DNA from: Nocardioides flavus (ex Wang et al. 2016)
Lineage (GTDB): Bacteria; Actinomycetota; Actinomycetes; Propionibacteriales; Nocardioidaceae
Assembly (NCBI RefSeq): GCF_014653115.1
Contig: NZ_BNAD01000004.1
Location: forward strand, 1 to 64,000
DNA: 64,000 nt
Reading direction: 5' to 3'
How positions within the stretch are numbered: position 1 is the first letter of the stretch; every line of letters starts with the position of its first letter. Shown piece by piece: positions 27,103-35,371 of this stretch. The notes under the pieces were generated by a model. The model was not told the origin of the DNA. It did not search any database and saw only the letters and a program-made list of their open reading frames with translations. A program made the translations under genes and the position numbers.

Positions 27103-29826
27103 TCAGCCTTCTCGTCGACGCGTGCCCCAGCGGTGGCCGAGCTTGACGAGCTCCTCGACCAACAGCACGCACAGCGCCACTCCGATGCAGATTCCCCACT
27201 GCTCGGGTGTGAGGGCGACGGTGTCGAAGATCGCCTGGCCCCACGTCGTGTGCACGGCTGCGATGTGCAGCAGGGCCACCGTCGTCAGGGACACCCACAG
27301 CCACCGGTTGGTGAAGGTGTGCGGTGCGAACACGGTGACGTGCTCCGCGCGTGCGTTGAGCGCGTTGACGAGCTGGAAGAGCACGAAGGTGGTGAAGGCC
27401 ATGGTCAGGCTGACGGCCTCGCCCCACTCCTCGCGGGCGAGGATGAGGACCGCGAGGGTGCCGATCGCCATCACCAGGCCCACGCGGGCCAGCCTGATCA
27501 GTCGCGCCGGGGAGAGGATCTGATCGCCGCTGCGTCGCGGGGGCTCGGACATGATCCCCGGCCGGGCCGGGTCCACGCCCAGCGCCATTGCGGGCGGGCC
27601 GTCCATGATGATGTTGACCCACAGGATCTGCACGGCCGTCAACGGGGCCGGCAGCCCCATCACCGAGGCGCCGAGGAAGGTCGAGATGGCGCCCATGTTG
27701 GTGGAGAGCTGAAAGCGCACGAACTTCACCACGTTGTCGTAGATCGAGCGACCCTCCTCGACGGCGCCGACGATGGTGGTGAAGTTGTCGTCGGTGAGGA
27801 TGAGGTCGCCCGCCTCCTTGGTGACCTCGGTTCCCGTCAGACCCATGGCCACGCCGATGTGCGCCGAGCGCAGCGCCGCGGCGTCGTTGACGCCATCACC
27901 AGTCATGGCCACGACATGGCCCCGCGCGGTGAGCGCCTTCACGATGGCGACCTTGTGCTCGGGAGACACCCGGGCGAACACCGCCACCTCGTCGACGACG
28001 TCGGCCAGCTCCTCGGTCGACAGCTCGGAGAGCTCGGCGCCGGTCATCGCGCGGCCCTCGATGCCGAGCTCGCGGGCGATGGCGACGGCGGTCGCGACGT
28101 GGTCGCCGGTGATCATCTTCACCCCCACACCGGCCCGGTGGCACAGGGCCACCGCCGAGGTCGCCTCGGGCCGCGGTGGGTCGGCGATCCCGAGCAGGCC
28201 GAGCAGGGTCAGCGACGCAACGTCGGAGTGTGGCTCGGATGACGGTGACTCGACCAGGCGGGTGGCCACGGCCAGCACGCGCAGTCCGCGCTCGCCCATT
28301 GCCGCGATGGCGTCGTCGAGTCGCTCTCGGTCGGACGCGGTGAGCGCAACCTCCTCGCCGCCGAGCAGCCACGAGTCGCAACGCCGCAGCAGCACGTCGG
28401 CCGCGCCCTTGGCCAGCACGCGGGAAGCGGGACCCTCGTCGTGGTAGGTGACCATGTACTTGTAGTCGGCGTCGAAGGGGATCTCCGCCGATCGCGGCCA
28501 CTCCTGACGGCGCGCCGTCACGTCGAGCCCCGCCTTGGCCGCCAGCACGACCAGCGCACCCTCGGTCGGGTCGCCGATGATGCCGGCGCTATCCCCATCC
28601 CCGTCGCCGTCCGCCTTGAGTTCGGCGTCGCTGCACAGGGCGAGTGCGTCGAGCAGCAGCGGCGGCAGGCTTGCTTGCGCGCCGTCGGAGTAGAGGATTT
28701 CGCCGTCGGTGTCGTATCCCTGGCCGTGGACCGTGAGCACGTTCTCGCCCACGCGTACCTCGCGGACCGTCATCTCGTTGAGGGTCAGGGTGCCGGTCTT
28801 GTCGCTGCAGATGACGGTGGCCGAGCCCAGTGTCTCGACCGAGGCCAGCCGCTTGACGATCGCGTTGCGGCCCGCCATCCGGTGCACGCCGAGCGCGAGC
28901 GTCAGCGCCAGTACGGCCGGCAGGCCCTCCGGGACGGTCGCCACCGCGAGCGCCACGGCTCGCAGGGCGATCTCGGAGGGGGCCTCGCCCCGCGCCAGGG
29001 CCAGCGCGACGTACACCGTCACGGCGACGAGCCCGATCACGGCCAGCCGCTTGCCCAGGGTGTCGAGCTGCCGCTGCAGGGGGGTCTGCGGCTCCTCGCC
29101 AGTGGCGAGCATCTCGGCGATGGCGCCGACGGAGGTCTCCATGCCGGTGGCGGTCACGACCGCTTCGGCCCGTCCGCGGGTGAGCGCGGTGTTCATGTGG
29201 ACCATGCCGTCGCGATCTGCGAGGGGGGCGTCGTGTTCTACGGTCGAGTTGGCCCGTTTGGGGACGGGCTGGGACTCACCGGTCAGGGCCGATTCGTCGA
29301 CCTCCACCGAGGAGGCGAGGATTAGGCGCGCGTCCGCGGGCACCCGGTCGCCCGCCTCGAGCAGGACGACGTCGCCGGGCACGAGGTCGCCGGCGTCGAC
29401 GACGAGGGTTCGCCCGTCGCGCCGGATCCGCGCCGAGGGGCTCAGCATGTTGCGTAGCGCCTCGAGGCTCTTCTCGGCTCGCTGCTCTTGGAAGAACCCG
29501 ATGCTGGCGTTGATGAGGAGCACCACGGCGATGACGATGGTGTCCTTGATCTCACCCACGAGGCCCGCGAGGACCGCGGCACCGATGAGCACCAGGATCA
29601 GGACGCTGCGGAACTGGTCGAGGAAGCGCAGCAGCACCGGTCGGCGTACGGGCTCGGCCAGCTGGTTGGGGCCGAACCGGTCGAGCCGTGTCCGGGCCTC
29701 CTCGCTGCTCAGGCCTTGGGCGGGGTCGACCTCCAGTGTCATGGCCACTTCCTCGGCGCTGGCGGCGTGCGGGTTGCTGAGTGGGGTGCTGTGCGGGGTG
29801 GTGCTGGGGACGGGTGCCGCGGTCAT
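27103..29826 (-). CDS. P-type cation ATPase, Ca2+/Mn2+-type (IIA-like)
   Basis: The intact 907-residue pump has an N-terminal cation-ATPase domain, DESALTGES, the TM4 motif VATVPEGLPAVLAL, the phosphorylation site SDKTGTLT, the hinge TGDGVNDAAAL and NIIMDGPPAMALGVDPA in TM6. PEGLPA plus the TM6 Asp pattern is that of SERCA/PMR1-like and bacterial Ca2+ pumps, some of which carry Mn2+. The start overlaps the V-ATPase B gene stop by four bases, so it is translated from the Mn-riboswitch-controlled V-ATPase transcript. Mn2+ export is therefore an attractive, unproven substrate assignment. Confidence 0.9.
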   Translation of the reverse strand: MTAAPVPSTTPHSTPLSNPHAASAEEVAMTLEVDPAQGLSSEEARTRLDRFGPNQLAEPVRRPVLLRFLDQFRSVLILVLIGAAVLAGLVGEIKDTIVIAVVLLINASIGFFQEQRAEKSLEALRNMLSPSARIRRDGRTLVVDAGDLVPGDVVLLEAGDRVPADARLILASSVEVDESALTGESQPVPKRANSTVEHDAPLADRDGMVHMNTALTRGRAEAVVTATGMETSVGAIAEMLATGEEPQTPLQRQLDTLGKRLAVIGLVAVTVYVALALARGEAPSEIALRAVALAVATVPEGLPAVLALTLALGVHRMAGRNAIVKRLASVETLGSATVICSDKTGTLTLNEMTVREVRVGENVLTVHGQGYDTDGEILYSDGAQASLPPLLLDALALCSDAELKADGDGDGDSAGIIGDPTEGALVVLAAKAGLDVTARRQEWPRSAEIPFDADYKYMVTYHDEGPASRVLAKGAADVLLRRCDSWLLGGEEVALTASDRERLDDAIAAMGERGLRVLAVATRLVESPSSEPHSDVASLTLLGLLGIADPPRPEATSAVALCHRAGVGVKMITGDHVATAVAIARELGIEGRAMTGAELSELSTEELADVVDEVAVFARVSPEHKVAIVKALTARGHVVAMTGDGVNDAAALRSAHIGVAMGLTGTEVTKEAGDLILTDDNFTTIVGAVEEGRSIYDNVVKFVRFQLSTNMGAISTFLGASVMGLPAPLTAVQILWVNIIMDGPPAMALGVDPARPGIMSEPPRRSGDQILSPARLIRLARVGLVMAIGTLAVLILAREEWGEAVSLTMAFTTFVLFQLVNALNARAEHVTVFAPHTFTNRWLWVSLTTVALLHIAAVHTTWGQAIFDTVALTPEQWGICIGVALCVLLVEELVKLGHRWGTRRREG

Positions 29827-31373
29827 GGCTGGCTCCAGGTGGTGCTCTTGGCGGTGCTCTCGGTGCGCTCGGTGGTGGTGGTGGTGCGGTGGTGCTGGGC
29901 GACGTGGTCGGCCCCGACCCGGCCTAGCTCGTCGGGCTCGAAGTCGCCGAGCAGTTCCCAGCCCAGGTCCAGGGTCTGGGTGATGGTCCGCCGGGCCTCG
30001 CCCTGGCCGACGAACTCCTCCTCGAAGCGACGGGCGAACGCGAGGTAGCGGCGGTCCTCGGCCGTCAGGCCGCTCTCGCCGACGATCGAGACCAGGCGCC
30101 GTACCTCGACGCCGCGGGCGTAGCAGGCGTAGAGCTGGTCGGCCAGACCCCGGTGGTCGGCCCGCGTACGCCCCGCGCCGACGCCGGCGTTCATCAGCCG
30201 CGACAGCGACGGCAGGACGTCGAAGGGCGGGTCGACGCCGCGTCCGGCCATGTCGCGCGAGAGGACCACCTGTCCCTCGGTGATGTAGCCGGTGAGGTCC
30301 GGGATCGGGTGGGTGATGTCGCCGTCGGGCATGGTCAGCAGCGACAGCTGGGTCAAGGAGCCGGTCGAGCCGTGCACCCGTCCCGCCCGCTCGAAGAGGG
30401 AGGCCAGATCGGTGTACATGTAGCCGGGGTAGCCGCGCCGCCCCGGCATCTCCTCGCGGGCCGCGGCGATCTCGCGCAGCGCCTCGCAGTACGCGGTGAT
30501 GTCGGTGAGGATCACCAGGACGTGCAGGTGCTTCTCGAAGGCGAGGTACTCGGCCAGCGTCAGCGCCACCCGGGGGGTGAGCAACCGCTCGATGGTGGGG
30601 TCGTCGGCCAGGTTGAGCAACAGCACATTGCGGTGCCCTGATGCGCTGGTGGCGAACTGGTCCCGGAAGAAGTCGGCCTCGCGGCGCGTGACGCCCATCG
30701 CTGCGAAGACGACCACTACTCCCTCGGTCCCGTCGGCCTGGTTGTCGTGTCTGGCCTCGCCGGGCACCCGGGCCTGGATGGCGATCCGGGCGGCCACCTC
30801 AGCGGCGGGCAGCCCGGCCGCGGTGAAGACGGGCAGCTTCTGCCCACGGACCAGGGTGTTGAGGCCATCGATGGCCGAGAAGCCGGTCTCGATGAACTGG
30901 TCGGGGTGGATCCGCGCGACGGGGTTGAGCGGCAGCCCGTTCACCGGCCGGTACGCCTCGGCGGTGGGCTCCGGCCGGCCGTCCCGCGGACGCCCGGCAC
31001 CGTCGAGGACGCGTCCCAGTACGTCGGTCCCGACGCCGGTGACCGCTGCGCGGAACCGCGCGCGCACGGCGACGTTGGCCCGGCCCATGCCCTCGGTGCC
31101 GCCGAGCACCTGAACCACCGCGCGGGAGCGGTCCACCTCGAGGACCTGGCCGTCGCGTTCCGTGCCGTCGTCGGTGACGACGGTGACGACGTCGCCGAAC
31201 GCTACGGCCTCGGCGCCCTCGACCAGCAGCAGCGGCCCGGCCACCCGGCGTACGTCGCGCATCTCGATCGTGGGCAGGATGCCCACGGGTGCGACGGCGA
31301 CGGCGTCCCGCGCGCGGGTGATCGTGTCCGCGGTGTCTTCCGGGCTGTCTTTGGAGCTGTCCAGCGTGGTCAT
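29823..31373 (-). CDS. ntpB: V/A-type ATPase subunit B
   Basis: This 516-residue non-catalytic nucleotide-binding subunit of the V1/A1 head has the N-terminal barrel (EMRDVRRVAGPLLLVEG), GFSAIDGLNTLVRGQKLP, FFRDQFATSASGHRNVLLLN and GYPGYMYTDLASLFERAG. As expected for B, it lacks a canonical P-loop. The C-terminal ~30 residues are a Thr/Glu-rich extension (HHRTTTTTERTESTAKS). It is coupled to subunit A upstream and to the P-type ATPase downstream by ATGA overlaps. Confidence 0.95.
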   Translation of the reverse strand: MTTLDSSKDSPEDTADTITRARDAVAVAPVGILPTIEMRDVRRVAGPLLLVEGAEAVAFGDVVTVVTDDGTERDGQVLEVDRSRAVVQVLGGTEGMGRANVAVRARFRAAVTGVGTDVLGRVLDGAGRPRDGRPEPTAEAYRPVNGLPLNPVARIHPDQFIETGFSAIDGLNTLVRGQKLPVFTAAGLPAAEVAARIAIQARVPGEARHDNQADGTEGVVVVFAAMGVTRREADFFRDQFATSASGHRNVLLLNLADDPTIERLLTPRVALTLAEYLAFEKHLHVLVILTDITAYCEALREIAAAREEMPGRRGYPGYMYTDLASLFERAGRVHGSTGSLTQLSLLTMPDGDITHPIPDLTGYITEGQVVLSRDMAGRGVDPPFDVLPSLSRLMNAGVGAGRTRADHRGLADQLYACYARGVEVRRLVSIVGESGLTAEDRRYLAFARRFEEEFVGQGEARRTITQTLDLGWELLGDFEPDELGRVGADHVAQHHRTTTTTERTESTAKSTTWSQP

Positions 31374-33220
31374 CGCTGCTCCTCCTCGTCGGTGGTGAGT
31401 GCCGCGCGCTCCTCAGTAGCGCGCTCTTTGGTGGTGAGTGCGGCGTGCATGGTCGAGACGGCGTCGTCGAGGTGTCGCTCGAGCGTGTCGTCGACCGGCC
31501 AGCCACGTGCTGCGGCGACCGTGCGCAGGACGGGGTGGGCGACGACGTCGGCGACGGGTCGCCCGGCGGTGACCGCAGCGGTCATGGCCTCCTCGGCCGA
31601 CTTGATCAGTCGCAGCATCGTGACCTGCTTGGCCGGCGGACAGCTGGCGTCGGCGGGGTCGAAGGAGTTCTGCTGCAGGTAGTCCTCGCGGAGCATGCGA
31701 CCCACGCGCAGGGTGACTCGCTGGGGCGGCGCTACCGCCTCCACGCCCAGGAGGCTGACCACCTCCTGCAGGCTCCCTTCCTCCTGCAGCGTGCGGACGG
31801 CCCAGGCGCTGAGGCGCGACCAGTCCTCGGCGACGTGCTCGTCGAACCACTCGCCCAGCCGGTAGGTGGTGTAGCTGCGTGTCCAGTTGATCGACGGGAA
31901 GTGGCGGCTGCGGGCCAGGCTCGCATCGAGCGCCCAGAAGCATCCGGCCACGCGCAGGCTGTTCTGGGTGACCGGCTCGGAGAAGTCCCCGCCTGCGGGC
32001 GACACGGCGCCGACGACGGTGACCGACCCGCTACGCGGGGTGGAGCCGAGGCAGTCGACGAGCCCGGCGCGCTCATAGAAGGCCGCGAGGCGGGTGGCGA
32101 GGTAGGCGGGGTAGCCGTCCTCGGCCGGGATCTCGCCGAGACGACCCGACACCTCGCGCAGTGCCTCGCCCCAGCGGCTGGTGGAGTCGGCGAGCAGGAC
32201 GGCGTGCAGGCCTTGGTCGCGGTAGTACTCGGCCATCGTGATGCCGAGGTAGACGCTGGCCTCCCGGGCCGCGACCGGCATGTTGGAGGTGTTGGCCACG
32301 AGCACGGTCCGCTCCATCAGGGGGCGACCGGTGCGCGGGTCAGAGAGCTGTGGGAACTCCTCGAGCACCTCGGTCAGCTCGTTGCCCCGCTCGCCGCAGC
32401 CGACGTAGACCACCACGTCGGCCTCGGCGTGCTTGGCGATCGCCTGCTCGAGCACCGTCTTGCCGGTGCCGAATCCGCCGGGGATGATGCCGGCACCGCC
32501 GAGGGCGATCGGGAAGAGGCTGTCGAGGACCCGCTGGCCGGTGAGCAGCGGGCGGTGCAGGGCCTGGTGTCCCCGCACGGGACGGGGCCTGCGGATCGGC
32601 CAGCGTTGCAGCATTTGCACGTCGTGGCCCTGGACGCGGGCGATGACCTCGTCGACGCGGTGCGACCCCTCCGCGACGTGCTCCACCACGCCGCGGACGC
32701 CCGGCGGCACCAGGACGCGGTGGCGCAGCGCTGTGGTCTCCTGCACGGTCCCGAGCTCGTCGCCCGCCTCCACGCGGTCGCCCGCCACCACGGACGGCAC
32801 GAACTCCCAGGTCCGGGAGCGGTCGAGGCCGGGCAGGTCGGCGCCGCGCGGGATGTAGATGCCGTGTTCGGCGTTCAGGGCGGCGAGCGGGCGCTGGGTG
32901 CCGTCGAACACGGTGCCGAGCAGCCCGGGGCCGAGTTCGATGGTCAGCGGTCCCCCGGTGCCGGTCACGGGGTCGCCGACGCGCAGCCCCGAGGTGTCCT
33001 CGAAGACCTGTACCGTGGCCAGGGCGCCGTCGAGGCGGATCACCTCCCCGGGCAGGTCCTGCGGGCCGACCTTGACCACGTCGTAGAGCCGGCACGCGGG
33101 TAGGCCAGCGACCTCGAGGACTGGGCCCGAGACCCGCACCACCGTCCCGACCTGGTCGCCGGAACCGGCCGGCGCGCCGCCGTGTGTCGTGCTCGGCATC
33201 GTGGTGGGTGTCGTGCTCAT
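31370..33220 (-). CDS. ntpA: V/A-type ATPase catalytic subunit A
   Basis: This 616-residue catalytic subunit has the P-loop GGFGTGKT at residues 248-255, GCGERGNEL, the A-type bulge domain (residues about 110-190, GIYIPRGADLP..) and YPAYLATRLAAFYERAG. The ATG at 33220 overlaps the F-subunit stop. An N-terminal Thr/Ser-rich stretch of about 20 residues is extra. The length is slightly above the usual 580-600. A key catalytic Glu is present in the GERGNE segment, so it should be active. Confidence 0.96.
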   Translation of the reverse strand: MSTTPTTMPSTTHGGAPAGSGDQVGTVVRVSGPVLEVAGLPACRLYDVVKVGPQDLPGEVIRLDGALATVQVFEDTSGLRVGDPVTGTGGPLTIELGPGLLGTVFDGTQRPLAALNAEHGIYIPRGADLPGLDRSRTWEFVPSVVAGDRVEAGDELGTVQETTALRHRVLVPPGVRGVVEHVAEGSHRVDEVIARVQGHDVQMLQRWPIRRPRPVRGHQALHRPLLTGQRVLDSLFPIALGGAGIIPGGFGTGKTVLEQAIAKHAEADVVVYVGCGERGNELTEVLEEFPQLSDPRTGRPLMERTVLVANTSNMPVAAREASVYLGITMAEYYRDQGLHAVLLADSTSRWGEALREVSGRLGEIPAEDGYPAYLATRLAAFYERAGLVDCLGSTPRSGSVTVVGAVSPAGGDFSEPVTQNSLRVAGCFWALDASLARSRHFPSINWTRSYTTYRLGEWFDEHVAEDWSRLSAWAVRTLQEEGSLQEVVSLLGVEAVAPPQRVTLRVGRMLREDYLQQNSFDPADASCPPAKQVTMLRLIKSAEEAMTAAVTAGRPVADVVAHPVLRTVAAARGWPVDDTLERHLDDAVSTMHAALTTKERATEERAALTTDEEEQR

Positions 33221-33633
33221 GGGTGGTCTCCTTCGGGGACGAAGCTGATCTCGTAGCCGACCGCTCGTCCGAGCAGTCGCTGGAGCTGGTCGTGGGGCTC
33301 GGTGTCCACGGCCGGGGCGTCGGGCGGGAGGCCGACCACGAGGACGTCGGTGCGCTCGGCCCAGGCATCGCGGGCGGCGAGTGGCAGTCGAGTCCACGCG
33401 TCGTGGTGCACCAAGACCACCGCGCGGCCGTCGCCGGGCAGGCGCACAGCTGTCTCGACAGCTCTGTTGACGGCGTCGGCTCCGATCTCCCCGTCCGGGC
33501 CGGGCTCGGGCACCACCGTCGCGGCGCCCGCGAGGCGGAAGCCCGCGTCGACGTCTCGCGGAGCCACCACGACGACCTCCGAGTCCACTTCTGAGTCCAT
33601 CCGTGGCGCTGAGGGGGTAAGCGCGTTCGTCAC
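33217..33633 (-). CDS. V/A-type ATPase subunit F
   Basis: The 138-residue subunit of the central stalk carries a Rossmann-like F-subunit core (VVVVAPRDVDAGFRLAGAATV, AVVLVHHDAW and a C-terminal LLGRAVGYEISF). Function is inferred chiefly from operon position between C and A. A GTG start at 33633 overlaps the C-subunit stop. The first 17 residues (TNALTPSAPRM..) are a non-conserved lead. Confidence 0.8.
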   Translation of the reverse strand: MTNALTPSAPRMDSEVDSEVVVVAPRDVDAGFRLAGAATVVPEPGPDGEIGADAVNRAVETAVRLPGDGRAVVLVHHDAWTRLPLAARDAWAERTDVLVVGLPPDAPAVDTEPHDQLQRLLGRAVGYEISFVPEGDHP

Positions 33634-34514
33634 GGGGTCCTCCGGTCCGCTCCGCCGGTGACGAGGATCAGTCCGGCTCGGCGGTGTCGGCGCGCGCGCT
33701 CCTCGAGCAGCAGCACGTAGCCCACCAGCGGGTCGGCGCTCTCGGCGTCGCCGCGGCGCAGCCGCGCGGCGGCGCCGGCGGTGGCCTCGTCGTGCAGGTC
33801 CCGGTCGACATGGCCGAGATCCCCGTGCAACTCGTACGCCGCTGCGGCGGCCCGCCAGCGTGGGTAGACGCCGAGAACGGGAGCCCAGCGGCCAGTGATC
33901 GCGTGCTCCAGGTCGCGGACGCCGAGGCGCCCGAGCGGCATCAGCCGGCCGGGGTCGACGTCCGACCGGGCCAGCGCGATGAGCAGGTTGCGCTGGTCCC
34001 GCTCGCGGGCGAGGAGGTCCGCGACGGGACGCGAACGCGGGTGGGCCGCGCGTTCGCCCCACTCGGCGTGCGCCGTGGCCGTCACTGCGAGCTCGAGCTC
34101 CTCGACGTCGCGGTGCAGCTCGAAGCGTGACCACAGCCGAGGCAGGGCCGCCGCCGTGATCGGCGTCGGCAGCCGCAGCCGTTCGAGGAGGGCCACGACG
34201 CCCGCCTCGTCCCGCGTGTGGGCGAGCTCGGCGGCCCGCTCGGGGGTGATGGCACCGACCGCGCGCACCCCCCGGAGCCGGTCTTCAGGCGGGAGGCCCG
34301 AGGCCGCGCCGCGCAGCAGCGCGAGGGCGTCGCGCAGGTCGTGTCGTCCCGTCAGCACCTGTGCCACCGCGCGTGCCTCGCCCACGAACAGCTGCGGCAG
34401 CCGACGCATCTCCTCGCTCTCCTCGCGATCACCCTGGCCTGCTCCGTCCGGGGTCAGGCGCGACATCCGGGCCCGCAGGGCCGTCGAGCCGGCGACGTAC
34501 AGCGGTGCCGTCAT
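33630..34514 (-). CDS. ntpC: V/A-type ATPase subunit C (AC39/d-like)
   Basis: The 294-residue mostly helical protein starts APLYVAGSTALRARMSRL and matches the AC39/C subunit that links the rotor to the head. It has LRRG-type helix repeats (DLEHAITGRWAPVLGVYPRWRA) and the VGYVLLLEERARRHRRAGLILV C-terminal helix typical of the family. It is a little shorter than archaeal C (about 330). ATGA overlaps with E upstream and with F (GTGA) downstream. Confidence 0.85.
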   Translation of the reverse strand: MTAPLYVAGSTALRARMSRLTPDGAGQGDREESEEMRRLPQLFVGEARAVAQVLTGRHDLRDALALLRGAASGLPPEDRLRGVRAVGAITPERAAELAHTRDEAGVVALLERLRLPTPITAAALPRLWSRFELHRDVEELELAVTATAHAEWGERAAHPRSRPVADLLARERDQRNLLIALARSDVDPGRLMPLGRLGVRDLEHAITGRWAPVLGVYPRWRAAAAAYELHGDLGHVDRDLHDEATAGAAARLRRGDAESADPLVGYVLLLEERARRHRRAGLILVTGGADRRTP

Positions 34515-35143
34515 CGCGGGTCCACCTCCGGGACCACTTCCGCGTCAGCTTTCGCGTCCGCTTCGGGGTCCACTTCCGGGTGCGGTTCGCACACCGCGTC
34601 GCGCAGCACCGGGCGCAGCAGCGGCCACGCCGCGTCAAGGCGTCCTTCGGCGGTGTTGTGCACCGCTCGCCCCTGGGCGTCGCGCAGCACGACGCCGACC
34701 CCCACGGGTCCAGTCTCCACGACGAGGCAGGGCCGGTGGCGGCGTACGGCGTCCAGGTGGGCCGGATCGACCGTGCAGGAGGTGGCCGAGGGCAGGAGAG
34801 CCATCGCCTCGTCGAGGAGGTCGAGCGTGGCCGCAGTCCCGTGGCCTGTGCCGACCAGTTCCTGCAGCTCCTTTCCGGCAGCCGTGCGCACCCGTTCGAG
34901 CTCGGCGTCGACCACCTCGCGAACGTGGGCGCGGGACGCGGCTGCCCCGGTGGAGCGGACGCGGAGCGCCTGGTCGCGGGCGGTCGACTCGGCTCGGGTG
35001 AGGATGCCGAGGCGGTCGCGCTCGGCCGCCTGGTGGGCTTCCCGGAGGATCTCGCGGGCGCGATGTTCGTCCCGGGCGAGCACGTCGGCCAGGTCGCGAC
35101 GACCGTCGTGCTCCATGGTCTCGAGCAGCGCCTGGAGGGTCAT
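34511..35143 (-). CDS. ntpE: V/A-type ATPase subunit E (peripheral stalk)
   Basis: This 210-residue protein has a long charged N-terminal coiled coil (residues about 15-100, RDLADVLARDEHRAREILR..) and a globular C-terminal part with VGVGVVLRDAQGRAVHNTAEGRLD, the E-subunit core. The tail is a repetitive acidic stretch (DPEADAKADAEVVPEVDP). It starts one base after the K gene stop. Confidence 0.85.
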   Translation of the reverse strand: MTLQALLETMEHDGRRDLADVLARDEHRAREILREAHQAAERDRLGILTRAESTARDQALRVRSTGAAASRAHVREVVDAELERVRTAAGKELQELVGTGHGTAATLDLLDEAMALLPSATSCTVDPAHLDAVRRHRPCLVVETGPVGVGVVLRDAQGRAVHNTAEGRLDAAWPLLRPVLRDAVCEPHPEVDPEADAKADAEVVPEVDPR

Positions 35144-35144
35144 G

Positions 35145-35366
35145 TCAGCCGCCCAGCAGGAGCACGATCATGGCCGCGACCGCGAAGCCCAGGATGACGA
35201 GCGTCTCGGGGATGGCCACGAGCAGGATGGCCCGACCGGCGAGCTCGGGCTTCTCGGCGATGGCTCCCATGGCCGCCGCGCCGATCCGCGCCTGGGCGTA
35301 GCCGGTGGCGAGGGCGGCGAGGCCGACGGCGAGTCCTGCTCCGAGGGCGATGAGTCCGGTTTCCAT
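35145..35366 (-). CDS. ntpK: V/A-type ATPase rotor subunit K (c)
   Basis: This 73-residue hairpin of two membrane helices forms the ion-binding rotor ring: GAGLAVGLAALATGYAQARIG, a polar loop (EKPELAGR) and AIPETLVILGFAVAAMI with the carboxylate E54 followed by T55. It is a single-hairpin proteolipid, unlike the four-helix Enterococcus NtpK. The PET motif is typical of A/V-type rings. Whether it carries H+ or Na+ cannot be settled from the sequence. It lies 5 bp after the I gene. Confidence 0.93.
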   Translation of the reverse strand: METGLIALGAGLAVGLAALATGYAQARIGAAAMGAIAEKPELAGRAILLVAIPETLVILGFAVAAMIVLLLGG

Positions 35367-35371
35367 GTGTG

